Part shown: positions 28,913-38,381 of the stretch, piece by piece | Layout: each line of letters begins with the position of its first letter | Numbering within the stretch: position 1 is the stretch's first letter | DNA from: Paraburkholderia adhaesiva | GTDB lineage: Bacteria > Pseudomonadota > Gammaproteobacteria > Burkholderiales > Burkholderiaceae | Reading direction: 5' to 3' | DNA: 64,000 nt | Assembly: GCF_021390575.1 (NCBI RefSeq) | Contig: NZ_JAJEJQ010000001.1 | Coordinates: 2,022,501 to 2,086,500, forward strand | Made by a program: the position numbers and the translations under genes | The notes under the pieces: generated by a model | What the model was told of the DNA's origin: nothing | Databases searched by the model: none | What the model saw: the letters and a program-made list of their open reading frames with translations, nothing else

Positions 28913-29500
28913 TCACGATGCCAGCAGCCACACCACCGTCAGCGACCGCACCCCTTGCGCGCCCTGAATCAGCACGCCCTCGATGTCCGCAGTGGCCGAC
29001 GGTCCCGTCACGAGCGCCGCATAACGCGCGCTGCGAAAGTCGTCGCGACGGTACGCATCCTGCAGGCCCGCGACGATCTGCGCGGGATCGAGCAGCACGA
29101 TCAGATGCTGCACGATATAGCCAAGCGCATTGACGACGTATTCGCGCTCGCTCAGCCACACAGAGCCCGTCTCCGCGACGCCGAAGCGTGCACGCACGAC
29201 GCCCACGTCGACGTCTTCGAGCGATGCGGGCACCGTGGCCGCGGCTATAGCGCGTGTGCCCGGCACTTCCGGTGCCGCCGAAGCGATCTCCGCGCGCGCG
29301 CCGAAGCGTTCACCGATCAGGGAGAGCACCGCCTCGCCGGAAGTCGCTTCGGCTACGCGGCCGCCCATCAGCTTGAGCGCGGCCTCGAAGCGCTCACGCA
29401 GGTCGCCAGCAGGCGCTTCGAAAAGCGGCACATCGGGCAGTTCGAGTGCATCCGGTTGAGCTTCACGCACACGCGCGAGGAAAGCTTCACGATTCGCCAC
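28913..29500 (-). CDS. lutC: Lactate utilization protein LutC (LUD domain)
   Basis: The protein has 195 residues starting at a GTG (29500) with GGAGG 5 bp upstream and a 14-bp overlap with lutB. It has a LUD/YkgG fold with RARFGVAETGSVWLSE and GPSATADIEGVLIQGAQGV, which are family signatures. It is the third component of the cytosolic LutABC complex that oxidises L-lactate to pyruvate. No upstream ATG lies closer than 12 codons, and that one has no ribosome site. Confidence 0.9.
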   Translation of the reverse strand: MANREAFLARVREAQPDALELPDVPLFEAPAGDLRERFEAALKLMGGRVAEATSGEAVLSLIGERFGARAEIASAAPEVPGTRAIAAATVPASLEDVDVGVVRARFGVAETGSVWLSEREYVVNALGYIVQHLIVLLDPAQIVAGLQDAYRRDDFRSARYAALVTGPSATADIEGVLIQGAQGVRSLTVVWLLAS

Positions 29501-30881
29501 GGCCGCCTCCTTCGCGATTTTTCTTGTACCACGCATGAAAGGTGGTCCTCGGCGCGCGCGGCAATTCGCGCTGCCGCCCCCAGATATTGAGCGGGTTATA
29601 CAGCACGAAATGCGGCAGACGACGCAAGGCGCCATCGACGGAAGCCGTGGCCGCACGATAAAGCGTGGGGCTCGACATCAGGCGCGACGCCATCTTGATC
29701 ACTTCCCGCTTGACGAACGGCACCTCGTGTTGCTCGGCGATCACCTGACGCCATTGATAGATCTGCTCGTGGATATTGATCTTCACGGGGCAGACGTTCG
29801 TGCAGCTTCCGTTGAGCGTCGAAGCGAACGGTAATGCGCTGAAGCGCTTCAGGTCGAACGTGGGATTGATGATCGCGCCGATCGGCCCCGCATACGTGCT
29901 CCCATACGAAAGCCCGCCGCTGCGCCGGTAGACCGGGCACGTGTTCATGCAAGCGCCGCAACGGATGCACTTCAGCGAGTACCAGAACTCCGGCATCCTG
30001 AGCCGCTCCGAGCGGCCATTGTCGACGATGACGAAATGCATCTGCGCGCCCTCGCGCGGGGCGCGAAAGTGCGACGTGTACTGCGTGATCGGCGAACCGA
30101 GCGCGCTGCGCGAGAGCATGCGGATGAACACGCCGAGATCCGAGACGCGCGGAATCAGCTTCTCGATACCCATCGATACGATGTGCAACGGCGTCATGTT
30201 CGACGACAGGTCGGCGTTGCCTTCATTAGTGCACACCACGACAGTGCCCGTCTCGGCCACCGCGAAATTGCAGCCGGTCATGCCGGCCGTCTTCTCGCGC
30301 ACGAACCAGGGCCGCGTGTTCATGCGCTGGCTTTCGGCGAGATAGTGGATGTCACTGTTGTGCGGATCCGTACCAATCGTGCGGCTGAAGACCTCGGCCA
30401 CATCGTCGCGCAGCTTGTGAACGGCGGGCACGACGATATGGCTCGGCGGCTGCCGGTCGAGCTGCTGGATGCGCTCGCCGAGATCCGTTTCCATCACCGA
30501 GATGCCGCGCGATTCCAGATACGGGCGCATCGCGCATTCGTCGGTCAGCATCGATTTGCTCTTCACGAGGCCCGTCATGCCGCGCTCGCTCAGCAGGCGG
30601 TAGACGATCTCGTTGTGCTCCTCAGCCGTATCGGCCCAGTGGACCTGCACGCCGTTGGCCTCGGCATTGCGCGAGAACTGGTCAAGATAGTCAGCCAGGT
30701 GCGAGAGCGTGTGTTCCTTGATCGCCGATGCGAGCGAGCGCATCGTTTCCCACTCGGAGATGGCATGGGCCTGGGCATCGCGTTTCGTGCGCAGGTCCCA
30801 CAGCCGCTTGTCGTGGAACTCGACGTGCTCCGGACGAAGCAGAAAGTCGCCGGCCAGCTTCGCATGTTCGACGCGTTTCAT
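29487..30881 (-). CDS. lutB: Lactate utilization iron-sulfur protein LutB
   Basis: The protein has 464 residues. It has an N-terminal LUD-type domain (VHWADTAEEHNEIVYRLL, NFAVAETGTVVVCTNEGN) and two [4Fe-4S] ferredoxin-type clusters: CIRCGACMNTCPVY, plus a distal SCTNVCPVKINIHEQI. It transfers electrons in L-lactate oxidation. The ATG at 30881 overlaps the stop of lutA by 4 bp, and lutC overlaps its own 3' end, so the three subunits are translationally coupled. Confidence 0.95.
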   Translation of the reverse strand: MKRVEHAKLAGDFLLRPEHVEFHDKRLWDLRTKRDAQAHAISEWETMRSLASAIKEHTLSHLADYLDQFSRNAEANGVQVHWADTAEEHNEIVYRLLSERGMTGLVKSKSMLTDECAMRPYLESRGISVMETDLGERIQQLDRQPPSHIVVPAVHKLRDDVAEVFSRTIGTDPHNSDIHYLAESQRMNTRPWFVREKTAGMTGCNFAVAETGTVVVCTNEGNADLSSNMTPLHIVSMGIEKLIPRVSDLGVFIRMLSRSALGSPITQYTSHFRAPREGAQMHFVIVDNGRSERLRMPEFWYSLKCIRCGACMNTCPVYRRSGGLSYGSTYAGPIGAIINPTFDLKRFSALPFASTLNGSCTNVCPVKINIHEQIYQWRQVIAEQHEVPFVKREVIKMASRLMSSPTLYRAATASVDGALRRLPHFVLYNPLNIWGRQRELPRAPRTTFHAWYKKNREGGGRGES

Positions 30882-31621
30882 TCCCGGGCTCCGTTGAGCA
30901 CCTGCGCAATGTGGATGAAGCGCACGTCGGCGTTCATGCGTTCGGCGCAGCCTTGCTGATGCATGAGACACGACATGTCGCCCGAAACGATGTATTGCGC
31001 GCCTGCGCCGACATGATCGACGACCTTGTCCTGACCCATGCGCACCGAAACGGCTTCCTCGGTCACCGCGAACGTGCCGCCGAAACCGCAGCATTCGTCA
31101 GGCCGCTTTGGGCTCACGAACTCGATGCCCTTCACACCGCGCAGCAGCGCAAGCGGCTTGTTGAAGGGCTCGCCGGCCACTTCCGAAACAGATGCCTCGT
31201 TCAGGTGGCGCAGCGCGCTGCAACTGTTGTGCAGTCCCACGCGCCAGGGAAACTCGGCCCACGGAAATTCGCGTACGCCAAGCACATCATGGAGGAATTC
31301 GACCAGTTCGTAAGCCGACGCGCGAACCTTACGCACCTCGTCGGTCTGCTCGATGGCCGTGAGATGGTCGCGCACGTGGTTCACACAGCTCGCCGACGGC
31401 GCGACGATATAGTCGTAGCCCGCGAAGTTGCGCGCGAACACGCGCTCGACACCGGCGGCCTCGGCCTGCGCGCCGGAGTTGGCCATCGGCTGGCCGCAGC
31501 AGGTCTGGTCGGGCGGATAGTCGACCTCGCAGCCGAACCGCTCCAGCAGTTCGAGCGTGGCGATTCCCACCTCGGGATAGAACACATCGATGAAGCACGG
31601 AATGAAAAGAGCGACTTTCAT
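30878..31621 (-). CDS. lutA: Lactate utilization protein LutA (CCG domain)
   Basis: The protein has 247 residues. Two Cys-rich CCG-type motifs are present: DQTCCGQPMANSG near residue 40 and DECCGFGGTFAVTEE near 176. These bind the Fe-S cofactor in heterodisulfide-reductase-like subunits. It is the first gene of lutABC. The start at 31621 opens directly into VALFIPCFIDVFYPEVG, the conserved N-terminus. No regulator (lldR/lutR) or permease is adjacent. Confidence 0.94.
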   Translation of the reverse strand: MKVALFIPCFIDVFYPEVGIATLELLERFGCEVDYPPDQTCCGQPMANSGAQAEAAGVERVFARNFAGYDYIVAPSASCVNHVRDHLTAIEQTDEVRKVRASAYELVEFLHDVLGVREFPWAEFPWRVGLHNSCSALRHLNEASVSEVAGEPFNKPLALLRGVKGIEFVSPKRPDECCGFGGTFAVTEEAVSVRMGQDKVVDHVGAGAQYIVSGDMSCLMHQQGCAERMNADVRFIHIAQVLNGARE

Positions 31622-32203
31622 GCGCAGGCCGGCACCGTGAGTGGACGGGGCCATTCTACAGCCTATCCGCTTCAGGACTCCACCGAGCCGCGAACACGCT
31701 GAAGGACGTCATGACGCGACGCATCATGAGGCCCCGGGTCATTGCTCGCGGAGGTTCTGCACCGGGCCGAGTCCTCGCCGTAGAAACTTTGCGACGTTAG
31801 TGCAGCCCGGCGCAACCGTCATTTTGTCGAATCCATTTCGCACCGTAACGTCCCTGGCGGTTTTAAATTCGGCATGCGAATCATATGGAATCGACCAGAG
31901 TGACGATTCCAACGTGCCCTCTCGCGCCGACCGCGTAACCTGCAACGGATCGCACGACACGGTGTGCCGACCGGAACAGGTCAATTGAGCCGGCGGGAGT
32001 CCCCGTGGTCGAATCCGATGATTGCGATCCGCAACGCACCAACACACACGCGGCCAACGCGGGCTTCGTCGATCATGGCTTCCGGGCGCGAAGCACCATT
32101 GTTAATCAGAATGGAATAATGAAGCCAACAGCCGCACGATGATCAATTGCGCGATTCGGTTCATGATCGGCTCCGTTACTCCACCTCACACAGGAAACCG
32201 ATC
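31622..32203. other. Intergenic region upstream of lutA and the SDR gene
   Basis: About 580 bp holding divergent promoters for lutABC and the SDR. I found no open frame with coding character, no tRNA and no strong hairpin. A segment near 31810-31880 is less GC-rich and may contain the promoter. Confidence 0.45.
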
Positions 32204-32950
<747 letters not shown>

Positions 32951-33093
32951 CGAGCGCACGGGCGGATCATGAAGGGAGAGGTTGCGCCGGGCGGGTCATG
33001 GTGCCAGGCGCGCCGGAGGCGATGCTAAACTCCGTGCTCGAAACGAAGCCAGCCTCGCGCTGGCCTTCATTGCGCCTTCAACCTCTTCACACC

Positions 33094-33474
33094 ATGTATC
33101 TGTCCATTCTTGCGGTCGGTATCGGCGGAGCGCTCGGTTCGCTGTTGCGCTGGGTGTTGGGCCTGCGCCTGAACACCCTCTTTCCCTTGATGCCGCTCGG
33201 TACGCTCGCCTCCAACGTGATCGCGGGCTATGTGGTCGGCGTCGCCGTCGCATTCTTTGCGCGCGTCCCCAACGTGGCGCCCGAATGGCGGCTCTTCGTC
33301 ATCACGGGCCTCATGGGCGGCCTATCCACGTTCTCGACCTTCTCCGCCGAGGTCGTCTCGCACCTGCAGAATGGCCGCTTCGGCTGGGCGGTCGCGCAGA
33401 TCGCCATTCACGTCTGCGCGTCGCTCGTCATGACGATCCTCGGCATCGCAACCGTCGCAGCGGTATTGCGCTAA
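33094..33474 (+). CDS. crcB: Fluoride ion exporter CrcB (Fluc)
   Basis: The protein has 126 residues with four hydrophobic helices. It has [16 protein letters not shown] (N-terminal G-G-x-G-A-x-x-R signature), [16 protein letters not shown] with the pore Asn, and the conserved [17 protein letters not shown] with paired Phe residues of the fluoride path. It works as a dual-topology dimer in the inner membrane. No fluoride riboswitch core was found upstream. It converges on cfa. Confidence 0.93.
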   Translation: MYLSILAVGIGGALGSLLRWVLGLRLNTLFPLMPLGTLASNVIAGYVVGVAVAFFARVPNVAPEWRLFVITGLMGGLSTFSTFSAEVVSHLQNGRFGWAVAQIAIHVCASLVMTILGIATVAAVLR

Positions 33475-33526
33475 TCCGACGCCCGTCTTGCTCGCGGCTT
33501 GCCCCTGCGGCGGCCGCGCCTGGCAG

Positions 33527-34696
33527 TCAACGAAGCTCAGGCCGCCGATAGCCGCCGGGCAGCCCCTTCTTCGAGAACACCCACTGCCAGAGCTGGATAT
33601 CGCGCGCGCGGAACGCGCCGGCGCACGAAAGCAGGTAGTACCGCCACATGCGATAAAAACGCTGCCCCATCTGCGCCTCGAAACGCGGCCACGCCGCCTC
33701 GAAGTTCGCGTGCCAGGCCATCAGTGTGCGGTCGTAATCGGCGCCGAAATTGTGCAGGTCCTCGGTTACGAACAGACCACCCGAAGCGTCGGCAATCTGC
33801 CCGATGGCCGGCAACTCGCCGTTTGGAAAGATGTACTTGTCGATCCACGGATCGGGTGTCGTATCGCGACGATTCTTGCCGATCGTGTGCAGCAAAAAGA
33901 GGCCGCCATCCGCGAGACAGCGGTGCGCCACTTCCATATACGTGCGGTAATTCTTTGAGCCGACGTGTTCGAACATGCCCACGCTCGCGATGCGATCGAA
34001 GCGCTCGTCGAGCGCCCGGTAGTCCAGCAGACGAAACTCGACAGGCAGCCCCTTGCAGCGCTCGGCACCGAGGGCCGCCTGCTCCTTCGACACGGTCACA
34101 CCCACACACGACACGCCGTAGCGCTCCGCCGCAAACCGCATGAGGCTACCCCAGCCGCACCCGATGTCGAGCAGACGCATGCCCGGTTCGAGACCGAGTT
34201 TCCGGCAGATCAGGTCGAGCTTCGCTTCCTGCGCCTCGTCCAGCGAAGTCGCACCGCCGGACCAGTAGCCGCACGTATAGGTCATACGGCGGTCGAGCAT
34301 CGCCTCATAGAACGCGTTGCTGAGATCGTAGTGCTGCTGCCCCACCCTCCACGCACGGCGGACGGTCTGACGGTTCATGAGGCGCGCCTTGAGCGCATGA
34401 AAGACGAGCCGCGCCGGGTCGATCTTTTCGTCCAGATGCGCGCGCAGCACGCGCGCGAAGAATTCGTCGAGACGGTCGCAATCCCACTGCCCGTCCATAT
34501 AGGCCTCGCCAAGGCCGAGATTGCCTAGCGCGAGCAAACGCTCGGGCACGTGCTGGTCGTGGACGCGCATGTCCCACGCACGCGTTCCGTCGAGCTTCAC
34601 GTCGGCCTGCGCCAGCAAGCTGGCGACCAACCGCCAGGCCGAGGAACCGGTGGCCTTGCGGACGGAATGGGCTGACTCGATATCGGTCGTAGCCAT
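33527..34696 (-). CDS. cfa: Cyclopropane-fatty-acyl-phospholipid synthase family protein
   Basis: The protein has 389 residues. It is an S-adenosylmethionine enzyme that methylenates double bonds of membrane lipid acyl chains. Segments seen are YDLSNAFYEAMLDRRMTYTC, the SAM loop LLDIGCGWGSLM (near 172-183), SVGMFEHVG with the active-site Glu/His, and ADGGLFLLHTIG. The length matches CfaB-type enzymes. It may be used for membrane adaptation in stationary phase. The ATG at 34696 begins a short, variable leader. Confidence 0.92.
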   Translation of the reverse strand: MATTDIESAHSVRKATGSSAWRLVASLLAQADVKLDGTRAWDMRVHDQHVPERLLALGNLGLGEAYMDGQWDCDRLDEFFARVLRAHLDEKIDPARLVFHALKARLMNRQTVRRAWRVGQQHYDLSNAFYEAMLDRRMTYTCGYWSGGATSLDEAQEAKLDLICRKLGLEPGMRLLDIGCGWGSLMRFAAERYGVSCVGVTVSKEQAALGAERCKGLPVEFRLLDYRALDERFDRIASVGMFEHVGSKNYRTYMEVAHRCLADGGLFLLHTIGKNRRDTTPDPWIDKYIFPNGELPAIGQIADASGGLFVTEDLHNFGADYDRTLMAWHANFEAAWPRFEAQMGQRFYRMWRYYLLSCAGAFRARDIQLWQWVFSKKGLPGGYRRPELR

Positions 34697-34899
34697 GGGT
34701 GCTCCGTGTCAAAGCGTTCGTCGTCGCGCGCGCTGTGAAGCCCGCTGCGCAATCCGCTATGAAACCCGTTGTTAAGCCTAATGATGCACCCGGTCGAAAA
34801 ATCCTGCAGGAATGCACTCCGGAGGATGGTGCGTGAGCCATAATCGTCGGTTGTTCTCCCCGTACCCCCGCGCGCTTGCGCGCGTCACCCGAGAAAATC

Positions 34900-35316
34900 A
34901 TGGCTTACGATTCGAACAACATCTTTGCGCGCATCCTGCGCGGCGAAGCGCCCTGCATCAAGGTATGCGAGAACGAGTCGGCGCTCGCGATCATGGACGT
35001 GATGCCCCAGGCCGACGGCCACGTGCTGGTTCTGCCGAAGGCGCCGGCCGAGCAGATTTACGATCTCCCGATCGAGGCCGCCGCGGCGGCGATCGCAATG
35101 GTGCAGCAGGTCGCCGCCGCGGTGCGCGCGGCGATCGCACCCGAGGGTTTGCTGATCGCGCAGTTCAACGGTGCCGCGGCCGGACAGACCGTGCCGCACG
35201 TCCATTTCCATGTGATTCCGCGTCGCGAGGGTGAGCAATTGCGTCCGCACGCACGCGAGATGGCCGACATGGCCAGGCTCGAGGCGCTTGCCCAGCGTAT
35301 TCGGGCCGCGCTGTAA
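34900..35316 (+). CDS. HIT family protein (histidine triad hydrolase)
   Basis: The protein has 138 residues. NIFARILRGEAPCIKV at the start and VPHVHFHVIPR (His triad near 98-103) near the end identify a histidine-triad nucleotide hydrolase, similar to HinT-type proteins that cleave phosphoramidates or dinucleoside polyphosphates. The exact substrate is not visible. The ATG at 34900 follows an A-rich GAGAAAATC leader and yields the conserved N-terminus. Confidence 0.9.
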   Translation: MAYDSNNIFARILRGEAPCIKVCENESALAIMDVMPQADGHVLVLPKAPAEQIYDLPIEAAAAAIAMVQQVAAAVRAAIAPEGLLIAQFNGAAAGQTVPHVHFHVIPRREGEQLRPHAREMADMARLEALAQRIRAAL

Positions 35317-35869
35317 TGGACGGCGCCAGGCGGATGCCGCGGAGTGATCGGAGCTGGTGCGGTTTCGTCGCTGTGGCGTGCTGATTGCGGGTCCGTCTGC
35401 GTGCGTAAGTGGCTCGCGCGTACGCGCGTTGTTGTGTTTGTCGCAATCGCGGATTGCGACGATGACGTAGCAGAACGGAACGTCCTGCGTGAAAGCCGGC
35501 GCATGCTGCGCTGCAGCTATCGTATGGCCCCTCCACGGATAACGTTCTTTTGCCGCGGCTTTATCTGGAGTCCATATCAAATCACGGCGCAAAGTGTTCC
35601 GTGCACACGACTGCTAGCGGCAACTGTTCGACCAGAAAACACGCTATGAATGGATGCACGGAGAGGGTGCAGGTCGAAAGTCAGCCGGTTGAACCCGCAA
35701 CCGCGCGCGACCAGCCGACGACGGCCGCCTCGTAGAGTGAACCACGGCTCGTAAAAGTCACCGCAGTCTCACCTGGTGGCTGAACGAACGCGCGTAAGGG
35801 CGACTCGCCCGGCTTTGCCAACACCACCTCCCCCTACCGCCAGGATTCTGCTATAATTCGCGTCCCTCA
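35317..35869. other. Intergenic region upstream of tRNA-Ser
   Basis: About 550 bp without a supported gene. Near its right end a TATAAT (35852-35857) sits 13 bp before the tRNA and is its likely -10. The rest shows no coding bias or repeats that I could see. Confidence 0.5.
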
Positions 35870-35960
35870 GGAGAGATGGATGAGTGGTTTAAGTCGCACG
35901 CCTGGAAAGCGTGTATAGGTTAATAACCTATCGGGGGTTCGAATCCCCCTCTCTCCGCCA
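35870..35960 (+). tRNA. tRNA-Ser, anticodon GGA
   Basis: Ninety-one bases including the encoded CCA. The acceptor stem GGAGAGA (35870-35876) pairs with TCTCTCC (35950-35956), G57 is the discriminator, and CCA follows. The anticodon stem GCACGC/GCGTGT frames loop CTGGAAA, giving anticodon GGA (35904-35906) for serine UCC/UCU. The long variable arm typical of tRNA-Ser (ATAGGTTAATAACCTAT) and the T arm GGGGGTTCGAATCCCCC are present. Its 3' half is a frequent integration site for islands, and a decayed accessory stretch follows. Confidence 0.97.
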
Positions 35961-36192
35961 GGACACCACATACGGCTTCGAGCGATTTCGCTCCTCGTGG
36001 CCGCACCCTGGAAACGGCGTCGCACCTTTGCAACGCGAATTCCAGCCGCGAAAACTGCTGCCGGAAAGCAGCAGAAGCGCCAGACGGCACCCGAAGACGC
36101 CACTCACCGCAGCCCTCGAAAGCCCGCAAGACTAGCGCGAAGGCACCGCCCTCGGCGACACAGCAGCACTAAAAGAAGAATCGAAGAAACGC

Positions 36193-36561
36193 TCAACCGC
36201 CCGAAACGTCATCGAAGATTCGATCATCGAATTCGATCAGGAAGGGATTGTTCCTTCCCAGCGTTCCGGCGTCACGCGCATCCTGGTAGTCAACAAGACG
36301 CGCCGCAACGACCTTCCGGATTTGATCCCCCACGATGGCGGATTGCTTCGGCCCCAGCGCTTCAAGGCGATCCAGCAGGTCACCGGGAAAACGTAGCGAG
36401 ATGTACGGAGTGTCATTTCCGACCGGATTACGGACGATCAGCACATTCAGTCGTCCGTCCGCTGCAGCTTGCTCGCTGTATATGGCGTCATCGTGAAAGG
36501 AACGCGATACCGCCTGAGCAACACGCTCCAGAACGCCGCGAGTGATCTGATAGATAGGCAT
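36193..36561 (-). CDS. Small hypothetical protein
   Basis: The protein has 122 residues. AGGAGA lies 9 bp before the ATG at 36561. The sequence is balanced and foldable (ITRGVLERVAQAVSRSFHDD, VIVRNPVGNDTPYISLRFPG, LLDRLEALGPKQSAIVGDQ), with no signal or membrane segment. I do not recognise a family. It lies 230 bp after tRNA-Ser, reading toward it, in an otherwise gene-poor stretch, so it may be a leftover of an integrated element. Confidence 0.6.
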   Translation of the reverse strand: MPIYQITRGVLERVAQAVSRSFHDDAIYSEQAAADGRLNVLIVRNPVGNDTPYISLRFPGDLLDRLEALGPKQSAIVGDQIRKVVAARLVDYQDARDAGTLGRNNPFLIEFDDRIFDDVSGG

Positions 36562-37169
36562 CTTCGTCTCCTGCGTAGACGTCGAGACATCGTATCACTT
36601 TGAATTTTCGCGGTAGTGCTCGCCGGCCGAACGTCCACTCGTCGTCTGCCCTCACCCCGTCAAGCGTTAGGCGGGAGTGAGCAAGCTCAATCTAGTATGC
36701 CATCATCGCCTGACAGTCTCGGTCCAACGGGCCTGACGGATAATGCGCGGCGACGAGCCTTTTCAGGTCGGCCGTCAATGCCCCCACCGAACACCGCGTG
36801 TCGGCCAGAGTGCCGCCAATGCGGCACCCGCCTCGCCAGTCATGCGGCATCCATTTACCCAGGCGTCTACCGACCCGCTCGCCCGACAGCGCAGGGGCAC
36901 GGGCAGGCTGCGTATTGACGGTCTATAGCTTTGCACAGTGGAGAGGACGGCCTGCTCGATGGCCGTGCCAGCAGGAGACCACCGAGACTGCGTGGGACGC
37001 GCTCTATGCGAGGGCGTTGTCGGTGCACGGTGAGTTCTGGTCCGTTTGTGCATTTCCAGACGAAAAAGGGGTTACGGATTCGCGGCGAACGAATTTGCAC
37101 ACCGCGCCCGGACATATCGAAGTGCTGCCCGCTGATATCCGCACGCTGACACGCATAATTGCCAAGGAT
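36562..37169. other. Gene-poor stretch downstream of PAAR gene
   Basis: About 600 bp with only short frames that lack coding character. No transposase, inverted-repeat ends or tRNA fragment were recognised. It looks like decayed accessory DNA. Confidence 0.45.
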
Positions 37170-37427
37170 TTATTCGACCATCCAGTTGCTGTCCCCTTCC
37201 TCCAGCACGCCACCATGATCGGTCCGGTCACCCTGACGGGCGACCGCCTGACCTTCGATTTCACAATTGGCCGATCCGGTGATGATCGCTGCACCACAGC
37301 TGATGCGGTCGGTCACCCGGGCAATGGCCCTGCCGTTAATCTTTGCTTCAGAGGCGCCAGAGATAACCGCACCAGAGCCGTGCTGCGGGCAGGAGTGACG
37401 GTGGCCTACGAGAACAACAGGTTTCAT
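37170..37427 (-). CDS. PAAR domain protein (type VI secretion spike tip)
   Basis: The protein has 85 residues. GAGGA lies 8 bp before the ATG at 37427. The PAAR fold is visible: VLVGHRHSCPQHGSGAVISG, INGRAIARVTDRISCG and VARQGDRTDHGG, with the Cys/His residues that bind zinc. It would cap a VgrG trimer on a type VI secretion spike. No vgrG, tss or immunity gene is recognisable beside it. Head to head, 13 bp from its start codon, lies a frameshifted gene remnant. Confidence 0.85.
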   Translation of the reverse strand: MKPVVLVGHRHSCPQHGSGAVISGASEAKINGRAIARVTDRISCGAAIITGSANCEIEGQAVARQGDRTDHGGVLEEGDSNWMVE

Positions 37428-37440
37428 AAACAGATCCTCT

Positions 37441-38230
37441 ATGGGCTGGGAGAAAAATGTAGCGAGGTCGCTGCCGGAGAGTTTGAGCCTCGATTCAAAG
37501 CACGCCGGGGGGCTTCGGCAAGTTCGAACGCTACTTCGTCGAAAATCCCGCTGCAGGCGCATTCGACGGCAAAACGCAGGTCGGGCTGGCGTGGCATGAA
37601 TGGTTCCCGGCGGGTGGATCAAAAGAGGTTCGTGGGGTCGACGGAATGCACGGACAGGATCTCTGCGCGCCAGGCGATCAGTTCGCAGACTCAGGACTTG
37701 ATCAGCTCGCGCCAGTCGTCGGAGATTCCCGTGCGGCACGGCCATTCCGGCAGTCGAATAACGCAGCACGCAAACCGGACTGCGCACAACGCGTGGCGTC
37801 AGATCCACTGTTGTGGCGGCTATTGCTGCCTATTGCTTAAGCGCGCGTTGAGCACCCCACGAATGAGCGAACACTCTCCATCAACTCCGACGACATCAAC
37901 AATCGGACTGGCCTGAAACAAAATAATTCTGCAATCCATACGATTTCACTCAACAAGCTCGCCATGGTGATCTACCTGATTGGCCTGATTTTCCCAACCG
38001 AAAATTAGCAAGAGGAAACCGAACGCTGTCGGCTGACAGGAGCGGCAATTGACACGCTGGATCGAGACACGCTTACGGCGATGCGACAGTTTCAGACCGC
38101 CGCCGCGCAGCCGGCTGCAGCGCCGGTCGAAGTCCTTTGCGGTCTGCGCTTTGATGACGAATGCGACAGCACACACGAGGACCTTGCGGGGTGTCCGCTC
38201 GGACTGGCGTGGTCCGACGTGCTGTATTGA
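37441..38230 (+). pseudogene. Decayed gene, C-terminal part of an unrecognised protein
   Basis: Protein-like sequence continues over about 260 codons but changes frame at least three times and contains an internal TAG. Segments: frame 1 from 37441 (MGWEKNVARSLPES); frame 2 from a run of six G at 37507 (GFGKFERYFVENP, GLAWHEWFPAGGS); frame 3 at about 37660-37845 (SRQSSEIPVRHGHSG, HNAWRQIHCCGGYC); back to frame 2 (VEHPTNERTLSIN, SAIHTISLNKLAMVIYLI), TAG at 38006-38008, then RLTGAAIDTLDRDTLTAM to TGA at 38228. Smooth continuity across breaks argues for one ancestral gene. Proximity to PAAR suggests a secreted effector, but that is inference. Confidence 0.6.
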
Positions 38231-38241
38231 TCTGTTCAACC

Positions 38242-38251
38242 GGGGGGGGGG
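38242..38251. repeat. G10 homopolymer
   Basis: Ten consecutive G bases follow the end of the decayed gene by 11 bp. Such tracts are slippage-prone. Here it lies outside any supported gene. Base-calling error is possible. Confidence 0.7.
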
Positions 38252-38381
38252 AATTCGAAATGCCGCAGAACGAGGGCTAAACCAGCGTTGTTGGCAGTCG
38301 CTAGAACGCGCGTCGACAAACGTCGGCGAGTTCTCTCGACACCTGCCCCACCCAGCCCTCTGACCCACTGCACCCAGCACG

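Noticed and set aside
33000-33093. Fluoride riboswitch upstream of crcB
   Set aside because: A GGCGATG-like stretch is present near 33017, but the other conserved blocks of the crcB motif (AACCGCC-like joint and CTGATGAC near the end) are missing.
36798-37916. 372-codon frame across the PAAR region
   Set aside because: As a whole it is not a gene: its first part is noncoding and antisense to PAAR. Only the stretch at about 37660-37845 reads as protein, and that is assigned to the broken gene.
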